This document shows, one piece after another, positions 18,612 to 26,175 of a DNA stretch of 37,314 nucleotides. Numbering within the stretch: position 1 is the stretch's first letter; every line of letters begins with the position of its first letter. The translations under genes and the position numbers were made by a program. Source of the DNA: Acidobacteriota bacterium (lineage in GTDB: Bacteria; Acidobacteriota; Thermoanaerobaculia; Multivoradales; JAHEKO01); NCBI GenBank assembly GCA_029862975.1, contig JAOTWP010000025.1, positions 1 to 37,314 of the forward strand, in the 5' to 3' direction. The notes below the pieces were generated by a model. It did not search any database. It saw nothing but the letters and a program-made list of their open reading frames with translations, and was not told the DNA's origin.

Positions 18612-19289
18612 ATGGACTTCCTGCAGACAAAGGGTCTCGAGTACCTGCTGGCGATCGCCTACCTCGTTCTTCTCGTGCCCTTCTGGCGCTTCCTGACGGG
18701 ATCGCGCGGCCCCGCGCCGCAGCCCGCCCGCGCCGTGGCCCGGGCTCAGGACCGCCCGTGGTTCGCCGTCCCCGACGGCTTCCACTTCCACCGCGGCCAC
18801 ACCTGGGCCCGGGAAGAAACGCCTGACCTCGTCCGCGTCGGCATGGACGACTTCGCCCACGTCCTGCTCGGCCCGGTGGACGGCCTCGACCTGCCCGCGC
18901 CGGGCAGCCGGATCACGGCCGGAGAGAACGGCTGGAAGGTGCGGCTCAATGGCGACGAGCTGCCGATTCTGGCCCCCGTCTCGGGCGAGGTGGCCGAGGT
19001 CAACGCCGACGCCGCCGACATCTTCGGGTCCGGACGCGGCGATCCCTACACGGGCGGCTGGCTGCTCAAGGTCCGAGTGCCTTCGGCCCCCGGGGTCCTG
19101 AAGAACCTCCTCCCCGGAAACCTCGCACGGGCCTGGATGGACGACGAGTCGCGGGCTCTCTCGACCGCCATGAGCCCCGAGCTGGGCACCGTCCTCCAGG
19201 ACGGCGGCATGCCGGTGGCCGGCCTGGCCCGCGAGCTGGCCGGCGACGGCTGGCGCGACTTCGCCCGGCGAGCCCTGCTGACGGACTGA
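18612..19289 (+). CDS. membrane-anchored GcvH-like (lipoyl-fold) protein without the lipoyl lysine, II
   Basis: This 225-residue protein has an N-terminal helix (about 8-29), then a clear GcvH-like domain at about 57-155. It shows GHTW, VRVGMDDFAHVLLGPV, LDLPAPG, APVSGEVAEVN and DPYTGGWLLKV. At the lipoyl-lysine position it has Gly114 (VRLNGDELPIL), the same replacement as in the first GcvH-like protein of this operon. One Lys lies five residues earlier and is out of register. The C-terminal 70 residues are unrecognised. It closes the four-gene module, 16 bases after the NrfD-like gene. The two paralogues have different flanks and probably play separate roles, perhaps binding opposite faces of the membrane complex. 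Confidence 0.85.
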   Translation: MDFLQTKGLEYLLAIAYLVLLVPFWRFLTGSRGPAPQPARAVARAQDRPWFAVPDGFHFHRGHTWAREETPDLVRVGMDDFAHVLLGPVDGLDLPAPGSRITAGENGWKVRLNGDELPILAPVSGEVAEVNADAADIFGSGRGDPYTGGWLLKVRVPSAPGVLKNLLPGNLARAWMDDESRALSTAMSPELGTVLQDGGMPVAGLARELAGDGWRDFARRALLTD

Positions 19290-19310
19290 AGCACGGCGCG
19301 CGGGTGGGTT

Positions 19311-19336
19311 CGGCCGGCGCCCCGTCGGGCCGGCCG
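19311..19336 (+). terminator. GC-rich hairpin after the NrfD module
   Basis: CGGCCGGC and GCCGGCCG form a perfect eight-base-pair stem with a ten-base loop, 21 bases after the second GcvH-like stop. No T-run follows, so it is at best a weak or factor-assisted terminator, or a 3'-end stabilising hairpin. Confidence 0.4.
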
Positions 19337-19342
19337 TAACAA

Positions 19343-19358
19343 GGGGTCGCTCCTTGCG
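19343..19358 (+). promoter_or_regulatory. possible second sigma-54 promoter
   Basis: GGGGTCGCTCCTTGCG has GG and GC separated by ten bases, and TTGC at the -12 element. It diverges from consensus in the -24 element (GGGGTCG versus TGGCACG). It lies 85 bases before the start codon at 19444. If real, the 606-residue protein would share the regulon of the NrfD module. No copy of the CAAC/GTTG operator is visible nearby. Confidence 0.35.
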
Positions 19359-19443
19359 CCTGTGGAGAGTGGGCCAACGACCGCGGCGAAGGTGCCTCTC
19401 CGGCCCTGCACCCCGCCGCAGCTAACGAATTGAAGGAGACATC

Positions 19444-21264
19444 ATGTACCTTTTCAGAGGGCGGCTTTGTGGACGCATCTGCCGGGACTGCCCCGAGGAT
19501 CTGGCGGACGTCACGGTCCGCCTCTACCGACTGCGCGAGGACCAGGACGCCACGCGACTGGCCACGGCGCAGACCAAGCAGACCTTCGGCCAGCTCAAGC
19601 CGGCGGAGGTGAAGAAGAAGCAGTCGTCGCTCCTGGCCGAGGCCAGGACGGACCAGAACGGAGCGTACTGCTTCGAGCTCGATCGCGACGACTACGACGG
19701 CGGCGCTTTCGAGGTCGACCTGGTCTTCGAGCGTGCGCCCGGCCAGGAAGAGCCGGCGGCCAAGCCGCTGCAGTTCACGCTCACGACGTTGCAGCCCCAG
19801 TGGCGCCAGACCGAGAAGGGCCTGGTCTGGGGTTGGGACTACTGCCTTCCCCACCGCCTCTGGTGCTTCATCCGCGGCCTGCTCGGCGCCTGGGTGATCT
19901 GCGGCAAGGTCGAGATCTGCGACACCGGCGCTCCGCTGGGCGGCGTGCGAGTCAAGGCCTTCGATCGCGACTGGCTCCAGGACGACGCCCTCGGCGAGGC
20001 CATGACCGACGGCAGCGGCCACTTTCGCATCGACTACACGAAGGCCGATTTCGAGCCCGGCACGTTCCTCGACGTCGAGCTCTTCGGCGGCCCCGACCTC
20101 TACTTTCGGGTCGAGACCGCCAGCGGCGTGCCGCTCCTCATCGAACCGCCCTCGCGAGGGCGCGACGCCGACCGCGAGAACGTCGGTCCCTGCTTCTGCG
20201 TCGAGCTCTGCATCGAGGAGATGCCCGATCAGCCGCAGGACGAGCCGCCGCCGGTCTTCCTGCGGGTCGGAGGCTACGACTACGCCACGCAGATCGACAG
20301 CGCCCCGGCCGGCACCGGCTTGACCACCGGCAGCGGACGGGCCTTCTACTCGAACAATCGGCTCAACGGCGTGCTGCCCAAGAAGCTCAACGGCAACCCG
20401 ATGGAGTATCAGTTCGACACCCGGGAGATCCAGGCCGACGGGACGCCGATCACCGCCTGGGCCACCGTCGGACTGGCGCAGGTCGCCCGCACCCGCATCG
20501 GCGACCTCCTGCACTACGCTCCGGCCTTCCCCGGCGACCCGAACCCGATCAAGGCCCAGGCCTACACGGTCAACGGCGACCCGGGTGAAAAGGAAGCCGC
20601 CGTGGTCGGTGGCTGGATTCGGGTGCCCCAGGAGAGCGACGTGTTCGCGCCTCAGGGGTACTTCCAGCCCAACGGGAACATGATCAACTTGATCTCGACG
20701 AGCCTCGCACCCGACGCCGGGGTGAATCTCGCGGGCCTGGTCGCGGGCAACAGCTCCACGTCGACGGGCGTGCCGCTGGTCCAGAACCGCCACTTCTCCA
20801 TTCGCATGCGGGTGCGAGAGGTCGGCACGATCGGGCCAGGCATTCCGGCGGGCACCTGCCAGCACATCGCGATCAACAACACGCGCTATGACGGCTACGT
20901 GCGGCACCCTTCCTGGATGCCCGACGTAGCGAACAACGAGCTGACCGTCAACATGGTCGACATCCAGCAGTTGCAGGTCAACGGCTGCTCCCAGATCGGC
21001 AACGACCTGGATGTGGTCTTCACCGCCGCACACCCGACCCTGGGGAATGTCACGGTGTGGATGACCGGGCCCGGTGGACCCTACAGCTTCACCGAGCCGG
21101 CGGCCGTGCCCGGAGAGCGCTTCGGGGTCGCCAACCCGAACTTCGTGGTGGCCGACCTGGCGCCCTGTGCCTACGTGGTGCACCTGAGCGTTCAGGTGCT
21201 GCTCACCACCGGCGACTCGATTCCCGTCAACCAGCACGATCACATCGCCTTCACCAAGGCTTGA
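19444..21264 (+). CDS. unrecognised 606-residue protein with transthyretin-like domains
   Basis: I do not recognise a family for the whole protein. Residues 1-105 and about 150-235 each look like a transthyretin/carboxypeptidase-regulatory-like beta-sandwich, with a G.V..C.TG.PL.GVRVKAFD strand and a DGSGHFRIDY turn. Residues 260-606 form a long beta-rich part rich in Gly, Pro, Asn and Thr, with few Lys. The N-terminus is Cys-rich (LCGRICRDC) and has no signal peptide or lipobox, so any export would use another route. The start is supported by GAAGGAG seven bases upstream. A strong hairpin follows the stop. Its position directly after the NrfD module, behind a possible sigma-54 promoter, may be significant. 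The function is unknown. Confidence 0.8.
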   Translation: MYLFRGRLCGRICRDCPEDLADVTVRLYRLREDQDATRLATAQTKQTFGQLKPAEVKKKQSSLLAEARTDQNGAYCFELDRDDYDGGAFEVDLVFERAPGQEEPAAKPLQFTLTTLQPQWRQTEKGLVWGWDYCLPHRLWCFIRGLLGAWVICGKVEICDTGAPLGGVRVKAFDRDWLQDDALGEAMTDGSGHFRIDYTKADFEPGTFLDVELFGGPDLYFRVETASGVPLLIEPPSRGRDADRENVGPCFCVELCIEEMPDQPQDEPPPVFLRVGGYDYATQIDSAPAGTGLTTGSGRAFYSNNRLNGVLPKKLNGNPMEYQFDTREIQADGTPITAWATVGLAQVARTRIGDLLHYAPAFPGDPNPIKAQAYTVNGDPGEKEAAVVGGWIRVPQESDVFAPQGYFQPNGNMINLISTSLAPDAGVNLAGLVAGNSSTSTGVPLVQNRHFSIRMRVREVGTIGPGIPAGTCQHIAINNTRYDGYVRHPSWMPDVANNELTVNMVDIQQLQVNGCSQIGNDLDVVFTAAHPTLGNVTVWMTGPGGPYSFTEPAAVPGERFGVANPNFVVADLAPCAYVVHLSVQVLLTTGDSIPVNQHDHIAFTKA

Positions 21265-21286
21265 GCTCACGGCTCGAGGCCACGGC

Positions 21287-21335
21287 GCCCCCGCCCCTCC
21301 CGCTCACCAGCGAGGCCGGGGCGGGGGCTTCCCGT
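21287..21335 (+). terminator. strong terminator-like hairpin
   Basis: GCCCCCGCCCC (21287-21297) pairs perfectly with GGGGCGGGGGC (21318-21328), eleven base pairs with a 20-base loop, followed by TTCCCGTTT. It sits 23 bases after the stop of the 606-residue gene and before the convergent phosphofructokinase gene. Confidence 0.65.
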
Positions 21336-21442
21336 TTCCCCTCGGGCCCTGGACCCCCGCCGGCCAGCGAGGCTCGACAGGACGTTGCGCTCGAGCTCGC
21401 CGACCGGGAAGGAAAGCCCGGGCTCCGGCGCCGGCCGCCGCT

Positions 21443-22648
21443 TCAGCCCTCGCTGGTCATGAGGAACAGGGGGCGCTTCTCGAAGCTGCGGTAGTGGGGG
21501 CGCAGCCGGTCGACGTTGTAGTGCTTCGCGACGTCCACCACCTTCTTGGTCGAGGTCACGACGTCGATGGGCATGTTGTCGTAGCGCCCGTTGCGCAGCA
21601 CCACCAGCCGGCCGTACTTGCCGTCCATCAGGAGATCGAGGGCGAGGTTGCCGTAGGCCATGGGCACGATCGAATCGAGCGCGTCCGGGTCGCCCGAGCG
21701 CACCAGGTACCCGAGCTTCTGGGTCACGGTGTCGATCTTCTTGCCCTTGTTGTAGGCCGGAGCCAGAGCCTTCAGCCGCTCCGAGACCTGCTCGCCGATG
21801 CCCCCCAGCTTGGCGTGGCCGTAGGCGTCTCGCGCCTCGTCCGCGAAGACCATCTCGCCGCCCTCGAACCTGGCGCCCTCGGAGACGAGCAGCACCGAGT
21901 AGCGGCTGGGATTGCGCCAGCGATCCGCGACGAGCAGCTCGGCGAGCCGCTCGAGCGTGAAGACGTGCTCGGGGATGACGCAGCGGTTGGCGGCTCCCGC
22001 CATGGTGGGCAGCATGGCCGTGAAGCCCGCGTAGCGGCCGAACACCTCGAGCACGAGGAAGCGCTCGTGCGAGCCCGCCGACGTGCGCAGCCGGTTCGTC
22101 ATCTCGATGGTCCGGGTGACGCAGGTGGAAAACCCGATGCAGTAGTCGGTGCCCGGGACGTCGTTGTCCATCGTCTTGGGAATGGCGACCACCTTCACCC
22201 CCTCCCGGTGGAGCCGCACGCCGTAGCTCAAGGTGTCGTCGCCGCCGATCGGAATCAGGTAGTCGATGCCCAGGAAGTCGAGGTTGGCGAGCACCTCGGC
22301 GGTCAGGTCGTTCGTCTCCTCGCGGTAGCGATCCTCGAGGTGGGCGGGGACCTCGGCCCGCCGCACCTTGCCGGGGTGGGTGCGCGACGAGTGCAGAAAG
22401 GTGCCGCCGGTGCGACCCGCCCGGTTCACGGCCTCTTCGGTAAGCACCTGCAGGCAGTCCGAGTTGTCGGCCTCCGGGTCCCGCACCAGCTCGACGAGGC
22501 CGGCCCAGCCGCGGCGGATGCCGAGCACCCGGTAGCCCTCGGCCAGGGCCTCGATGGTCACCGCCCGGATGGCCGGGTTGAGCCCCGGCACGTCGCCGCC
22601 ACCGGTCAAGATGCCGATGACGCCGCGGGTCTTGCCGACCTCCGCCAT
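21443..22648 (-). CDS. 6-phosphofructokinase, pyrophosphate-type by active-site residues
   Basis: This 401-residue group A phosphofructokinase has the phosphate loop GILTGGGDVPGLN, substrate residues PKTMDND (157-163, with catalytic Asp161) and IEMTNRLRTSAGSHER. Two diagnostic positions point to pyrophosphate rather than ATP as donor. GGDDT at 135-139 has Asp where ATP enzymes have Gly, and PKTMDND has Lys158 where ATP enzymes have Gly. The reaction would be reversible fructose 6-phosphate phosphorylation, serving both glycolysis and gluconeogenesis. It follows two GAPDH genes on the same strand, seven bases after the nearer one, forming a small glycolytic operon. Donor specificity is inferred from the residues. 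Confidence 0.92.
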   Translation of the reverse strand: MAEVGKTRGVIGILTGGGDVPGLNPAIRAVTIEALAEGYRVLGIRRGWAGLVELVRDPEADNSDCLQVLTEEAVNRAGRTGGTFLHSSRTHPGKVRRAEVPAHLEDRYREETNDLTAEVLANLDFLGIDYLIPIGGDDTLSYGVRLHREGVKVVAIPKTMDNDVPGTDYCIGFSTCVTRTIEMTNRLRTSAGSHERFLVLEVFGRYAGFTAMLPTMAGAANRCVIPEHVFTLERLAELLVADRWRNPSRYSVLLVSEGARFEGGEMVFADEARDAYGHAKLGGIGEQVSERLKALAPAYNKGKKIDTVTQKLGYLVRSGDPDALDSIVPMAYGNLALDLLMDGKYGRLVVLRNGRYDNMPIDVVTSTKKVVDVAKHYNVDRLRPHYRSFEKRPLFLMTSEG

Positions 22649-22655
22649 CGCCCTG

Positions 22656-23663
22656 CTAAGCGCCGAAGGCGGCCAGCCGACCGATCAGGTCGACGACCCG
22701 GTTCGAGTAGCCCCACTCGTTGTCGTACCACGAGACGACCCGCGCGAAGCCGTCGCCGCGCGACGCCGTCGAGAGGGAATCGAAGATCGAGGAGTGGGGA
22801 TTGCCGATGATGTCGCTCGACACCAGGGGATCCTGCGAGTACTCGACGACCGCCTGCATGGGCCCCTCCGCGGCTCGCCGCACCGCGTCGTTGATCTCCG
22901 CGGCCGTCGGCTTCTTCTCGAGCCGGCAGACGAAGTCGACGATCGAGCCGTCGGGGACGGGCACCCGCATGGCCATCCCGTCGAGCCGCCCGGCGAGCCG
23001 CGGCAGGACCTTGCCCACGGCGCGGGCCGCGCCGGTCGACGTCGGGATGATGTTGTCGGCCGCCGCCCGGCTGCGCCGGATCGACTTGTGCGGCACGTCC
23101 GCCAGGCGCTGATCGTTGGTGTAGGCGTGCACCGTGGTCAGGAACCCCTCCTGGATGCCGAAGGCGTCGTCGAGGATCTTGGCGAGCGGCGCCAGGCAGT
23201 TGGTGGTGCAGGAGGCGTTGGAGACGATCCGGTGGGCGGGCTCGAGCTCGTGGTCGTTGACCCCCAGGACGGCCATGAAGTCCACCTCGTCTTTCGGCGG
23301 CACCGTGAGGACGACCCGCCGGGCGCCGGCCGCCAGGTGCTTCTCGAGCGGCTCCCGGGTCCGGAAGACGCCCGTCGACTCGACGACGACGTCGACCCCG
23401 AGCTCCTTCCACGGCAGGCGCGCGGGGTCGCGCTCGTCGGTCATGGCGACCCGGTCGCCGCCGACGTGCATGACGTCGCCGTCGATCCTCACTTCCTTGT
23501 CGAAGCGCCCCATCACCGTGTCGTAGCGCAGCAGGTACGCGAGCTGCTCGTTGTCGAAGAGGTCGTTGACCGCGACGACCTCGAGGTCCTCCCGGTCGCT
23601 GAGAATCCGGAAGACGCTGCGCCCGATGCGGCCGAACCCGTTGATCCCGACCCGCGCGCCCAT
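22656..23663 (-). CDS. gap: glyceraldehyde-3-phosphate dehydrogenase, canonical copy
   Basis: This 335-residue GAPDH has standard features: NAD-binding GINGFGRIGR at 6-15, VAVNDL (30-35), catalytic SNASCTTNC with C152, TVHAYTND with His179 and the C-terminal WYDNEWGYSNR. It oxidises glyceraldehyde 3-phosphate with NAD and phosphate. The track ORF extends upstream to 24728 through the other GAPDH gene. I take ATG 23663 because it overlaps the stop of that gene (TGATGGG) and fits the family N-terminus exactly. It is flanked by the second GAPDH upstream and the phosphofructokinase downstream. Confidence 0.95.
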   Translation of the reverse strand: MGARVGINGFGRIGRSVFRILSDREDLEVVAVNDLFDNEQLAYLLRYDTVMGRFDKEVRIDGDVMHVGGDRVAMTDERDPARLPWKELGVDVVVESTGVFRTREPLEKHLAAGARRVVLTVPPKDEVDFMAVLGVNDHELEPAHRIVSNASCTTNCLAPLAKILDDAFGIQEGFLTTVHAYTNDQRLADVPHKSIRRSRAAADNIIPTSTGAARAVGKVLPRLAGRLDGMAMRVPVPDGSIVDFVCRLEKKPTAAEINDAVRRAAEGPMQAVVEYSQDPLVSSDIIGNPHSSIFDSLSTASRGDGFARVVSWYDNEWGYSNRVVDLIGRLAAFGA

Positions 23664-24676
23664 CACGCGGCCTCCCGCTCTTCGATGGCGATGAACCGGC
23701 GGATCAGATCGACCACCCGGTGCGCGTAGCCCCAGCCGTTGTCGTACCAGGAAAGGGTCTTCGACACGCGGTCGCCCAGGATCATCGTCGCCTGGGAGTC
23801 GAAGGTGCTCGAGTAGCTGCTGCGCACGATGTCGCTCGAGACGATGGGATCGTCCTCGTAGTGGAGGATGCCCTGCCAGTCGCTCGACGCGGCCGTGCGC
23901 ACCACCTCGTTGACGGCGAACTGCGTCACCGGCTGCTCGTGCCAGCAGACCAGATCGACCACCGAGCCGTTGGCCACGGGCACGTTGATGGCGCCGCCGG
24001 AGATCCGTCCGGCGAGCTCGGGGAGAAGCTCCTCGACGACGTGCGCCGCGTTCGTCGCCTGGGGAATGATGTTCTCGGCGGCGGCGCGGCCGCGCCGCGG
24101 GTCTTCGGAGGGCACGTCCGCCAGCCGCTGCTGGTTGGTGTAGGCGTGGACGGTGCTCAGGAAAGCGCGCTCGATCCCGAACGCGTCGCTCAGGATCTTG
24201 ACGATCGGCGCCGCGCAGTGCGCCGTGCAGGAGGCGTTGGAGATGATCCGGTGCTGGGGACCGAGCTGGTCGTCGTTGACGCCCATCACCACGGTGAGAT
24301 CGGGCGGGTCCTTGGGCGGCGCGCAGAGGATCACCCGCCTCGCGCCGCGCTCCAGATGCTGCTCGAGCTCCTCGCGGGTGCGCTCCCGGCCCGCCGCCTC
24401 GACGACCAGGTCGACGCCCAGGTCGGCCCAGGGGGCGTTGCTCGGCGCGCCGAAGGAGGTCATCGGGATCCGGCGGCCGGCGACATAGAGATGGCCGTCG
24501 CGGATGCTGAGCTCGTCGGGGAACGGGCCGAGGATGGTGTCGAAGCGGATCAGGTACTCGATCGTCGCGTGGTCCGCGATCTCGTCGATGGCGACGATCT
24601 CGATGTCGCGGTTCTTGTAGAGGATCCGGAAGAGGTTCCTGCCGATCCTGCCGATTCCCATCAATCCTATTCGCAT
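23663..24676 (-). CDS. divergent GAPDH paralogue
   Basis: This 337-residue GAPDH-fold protein is in tandem with the canonical copy. The catalytic Cys150 and His177 are kept, but several family-invariant positions differ: GIGRIGR for GFGRIGR, SNASCTAHC for SNASCTTNC, VAIDEI for VAVNDL (so Glu in place of the NAD-ribose-binding Asp), EAAGRE for ESTGVF, and WYDNGWGYAHR at the end. The active-site Thr-to-Ala and the NAD-pocket change suggest a different substrate, cofactor preference or direction. It could be an erythrose-4-phosphate-type or anabolic enzyme, but neither is shown. It is the first gene of the glycolytic set and ends overlapping the canonical gap start. Confidence 0.88.
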   Translation of the reverse strand: MRIGLMGIGRIGRNLFRILYKNRDIEIVAIDEIADHATIEYLIRFDTILGPFPDELSIRDGHLYVAGRRIPMTSFGAPSNAPWADLGVDLVVEAAGRERTREELEQHLERGARRVILCAPPKDPPDLTVVMGVNDDQLGPQHRIISNASCTAHCAAPIVKILSDAFGIERAFLSTVHAYTNQQRLADVPSEDPRRGRAAAENIIPQATNAAHVVEELLPELAGRISGGAINVPVANGSVVDLVCWHEQPVTQFAVNEVVRTAASSDWQGILHYEDDPIVSSDIVRSSYSSTFDSQATMILGDRVSKTLSWYDNGWGYAHRVVDLIRRFIAIEEREAA

Positions 24677-24790
24677 CGGTCTCGTGCCTCACTCGCTGAC
24701 GTCCGCGGCCGGGGGGAGCGCGGAGCATCCACTAAATCGGTTTACTTCTAGCCCCTTCATGCTCCCACGTACGCGCCGCGGCGTCAAGAA

Positions 24791-25648
24791 TCAGGCCCGG
24801 GGCGGCTCGCCGTGCGACACCGCCGGCCCCGGGTACTCGGGAAGGAAGAGGGTGCAGCGGGCGCCCGCCGCCGCGTCCGCCCGGCGCTCGATCGTCCCGC
24901 CGTGCGCCCCGGCCACGCCTTCGGCGAACGCGCGCGCCAGAGCCTGGAGGTCGGGCTCCGCAGGAGGGTCGTAGCGGTCGTAGCCGCCTTCGCGGATCTC
25001 CTCGGCCGCGTCCCCGCCGTCGTGGGCGACCGCCAGCCTGGCGTGGCCCGCCGGGACCCCGTCGTGCGCTCCGGAGCCGCGCAGCTCGATGCGCACGCTG
25101 CCGCCGCGCGGGACGGCATGGGCGGCGTCCAGACCGAGGCCGACGACCAGCTGGTAGAGCTGGTTGGCGTCGCCGCGAACGGCGACGGCCGACTCGCCGA
25201 GGTCGAGCTCGAGCCGCGTCGACGCCGGCAGGGAGGCGCGCAGGAAAGCGCCGGCCTCCGCCACGGCCTGCCGCAGGTCGAACGGCGCGCTCTCCGGCGC
25301 CCGGTCGCGGCCGAACGACGAGAGGCCCGAGACCAGGACGGCGGCCCGGCGGGCCGCCTCGAGCACCTGGTCCAGGTGCTCCGCCGCGCTCGAGTCGCCC
25401 TCCAGGCCGCTCTTGGCGAGCTCCGTGTAGCCGACGATCGTCAGCAGGATGTTGTTGAAGTGGTGGGCGATCCCGCCGGCCATCCGGCCGAGCGTCTCCA
25501 CCCGCTGGCGGTGCTGGAGCCGGAGCGCCCGCGCCTCGCTCTCGGCCGAGCCGCCCTCGGCGGCGAGCGTCGACGGGGGGTCGGCGTCGCCGATGAGGCC
25601 CGGTGCGTTCTGCGATGGATCTGGTCCCACGGCCCGCGATGTTCGCAT
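24791..25648 (-). CDS. soluble histidine-kinase-like protein with degenerate ATPase domain
   Basis: This protein is 285 residues from ATG 25648. The track ORF extends to 25870 but would overlap vapC, so I prefer the later ATG; the true start is uncertain. An H-box, GRMAGGIAHHFNNILLTIVGYTELA, lies about 55 residues in, typical of soluble hybrid-type kinases (HisKA_2/NtrB-like). In the HATPase region an N-box-like helix (QLVVGLGLDAAHAV) can be traced, but the usual DTGxGI and GxGLGL glycine motifs are replaced by DGGDAAEEI and QALARAFAEGV. It may therefore lack kinase activity and act as a phosphotransfer or scaffold protein. No response regulator is adjacent. It lies 114 bases upstream of the GAPDH operon. 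Confidence 0.7.
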   Translation of the reverse strand: MRTSRAVGPDPSQNAPGLIGDADPPSTLAAEGGSAESEARALRLQHRQRVETLGRMAGGIAHHFNNILLTIVGYTELAKSGLEGDSSAAEHLDQVLEAARRAAVLVSGLSSFGRDRAPESAPFDLRQAVAEAGAFLRASLPASTRLELDLGESAVAVRGDANQLYQLVVGLGLDAAHAVPRGGSVRIELRGSGAHDGVPAGHARLAVAHDGGDAAEEIREGGYDRYDPPAEPDLQALARAFAEGVAGAHGGTIERRADAAAGARCTLFLPEYPGPAVSHGEPPRA

Positions 25649-25755
25649 ACACCCGTCGCGCCATTCCAGAGGGCCGGCGGCGGCGACGTGGCGGCGGCGC
25701 TCCGGGCCGCCGCCGAGGCGATGCCCTTCCGGGGCCGGGCGGCGCCTCTTCCGCC

Positions 25756-26175
25756 TCAGAGACCGCTGCCGGCGAGGAGCACCAGGTCGAGACCCGGGAT
25801 GTCCTCGAAGTCCTTCCGATTCCGAGTCAGCAAGGACAGTCCGTGCTGGACCGCTTGACTGGCCATCCACAGATCATGGACACGGAACTCATGCCCGCGA
25901 CCCATCGCCGCCAGCTCCGCCGCCAATCGGCCGAAGATCTCTCCCGTCGTGTCGTCGATGAGGAGGACGGGGCTCCGCCGCAGTCGGCCGAGACCTACGA
26001 GCCGCTTCTGTTTGAGGCCCGGGGCAGCGGCTCGTTGAGCACCGAACTCGAGCTCGGCGATGGTCACGGGAGAGAGGAAAACCGGCTCGGAGCCGGTTAC
26101 CGCTGCCACCTCCGCCGGCGTCAGCCGCCCACGTTCCACGTCGACCCAGATCGACGTGTCGATCAGGAATCCCAC
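25756..26175 (-). CDS. vapC: VapC-type PIN-domain ribonuclease toxin
   Basis: This 139-residue PIN domain has acidic residues Asp6 (FLIDTSIW), Glu in TIAELEFG (about 43) and Asp in HDLWMA plus LLTRNRKDFEDIPGLDL, the Mg-binding set of VapC toxins. The start is a GTG at 26175, 13 bases inside the antitoxin gene, giving the usual coupled antitoxin-toxin arrangement. The track ORF starts at an upstream frame (26343) that would run through the antitoxin. The toxin should cleave RNA when free, and is neutralised by the protein encoded upstream. Confidence 0.92.
   Translation of the reverse strand: MGFLIDTSIWVDVERGRLTPAEVAAVTGSEPVFLSPVTIAELEFGAQRAAAPGLKQKRLVGLGRLRRSPVLLIDDTTGEIFGRLAAELAAMGRGHEFRVHDLWMASQAVQHGLSLLTRNRKDFEDIPGLDLVLLAGSGL

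Noticed and set aside
15642-19289. sHdr-type sulfur oxidation with lipoate-binding LbpA
   Set aside because: The GcvH-like proteins lack the lipoyl Lys, and no heterodisulfide reductase-like or lipoate ligase gene is present.
24759-24787. TTGACG-N17-GAGCAT as a promoter for the GAPDH operon
   Set aside because: The -35 is good, but the -10 matches only three of six bases. Better evidence is needed in this region.
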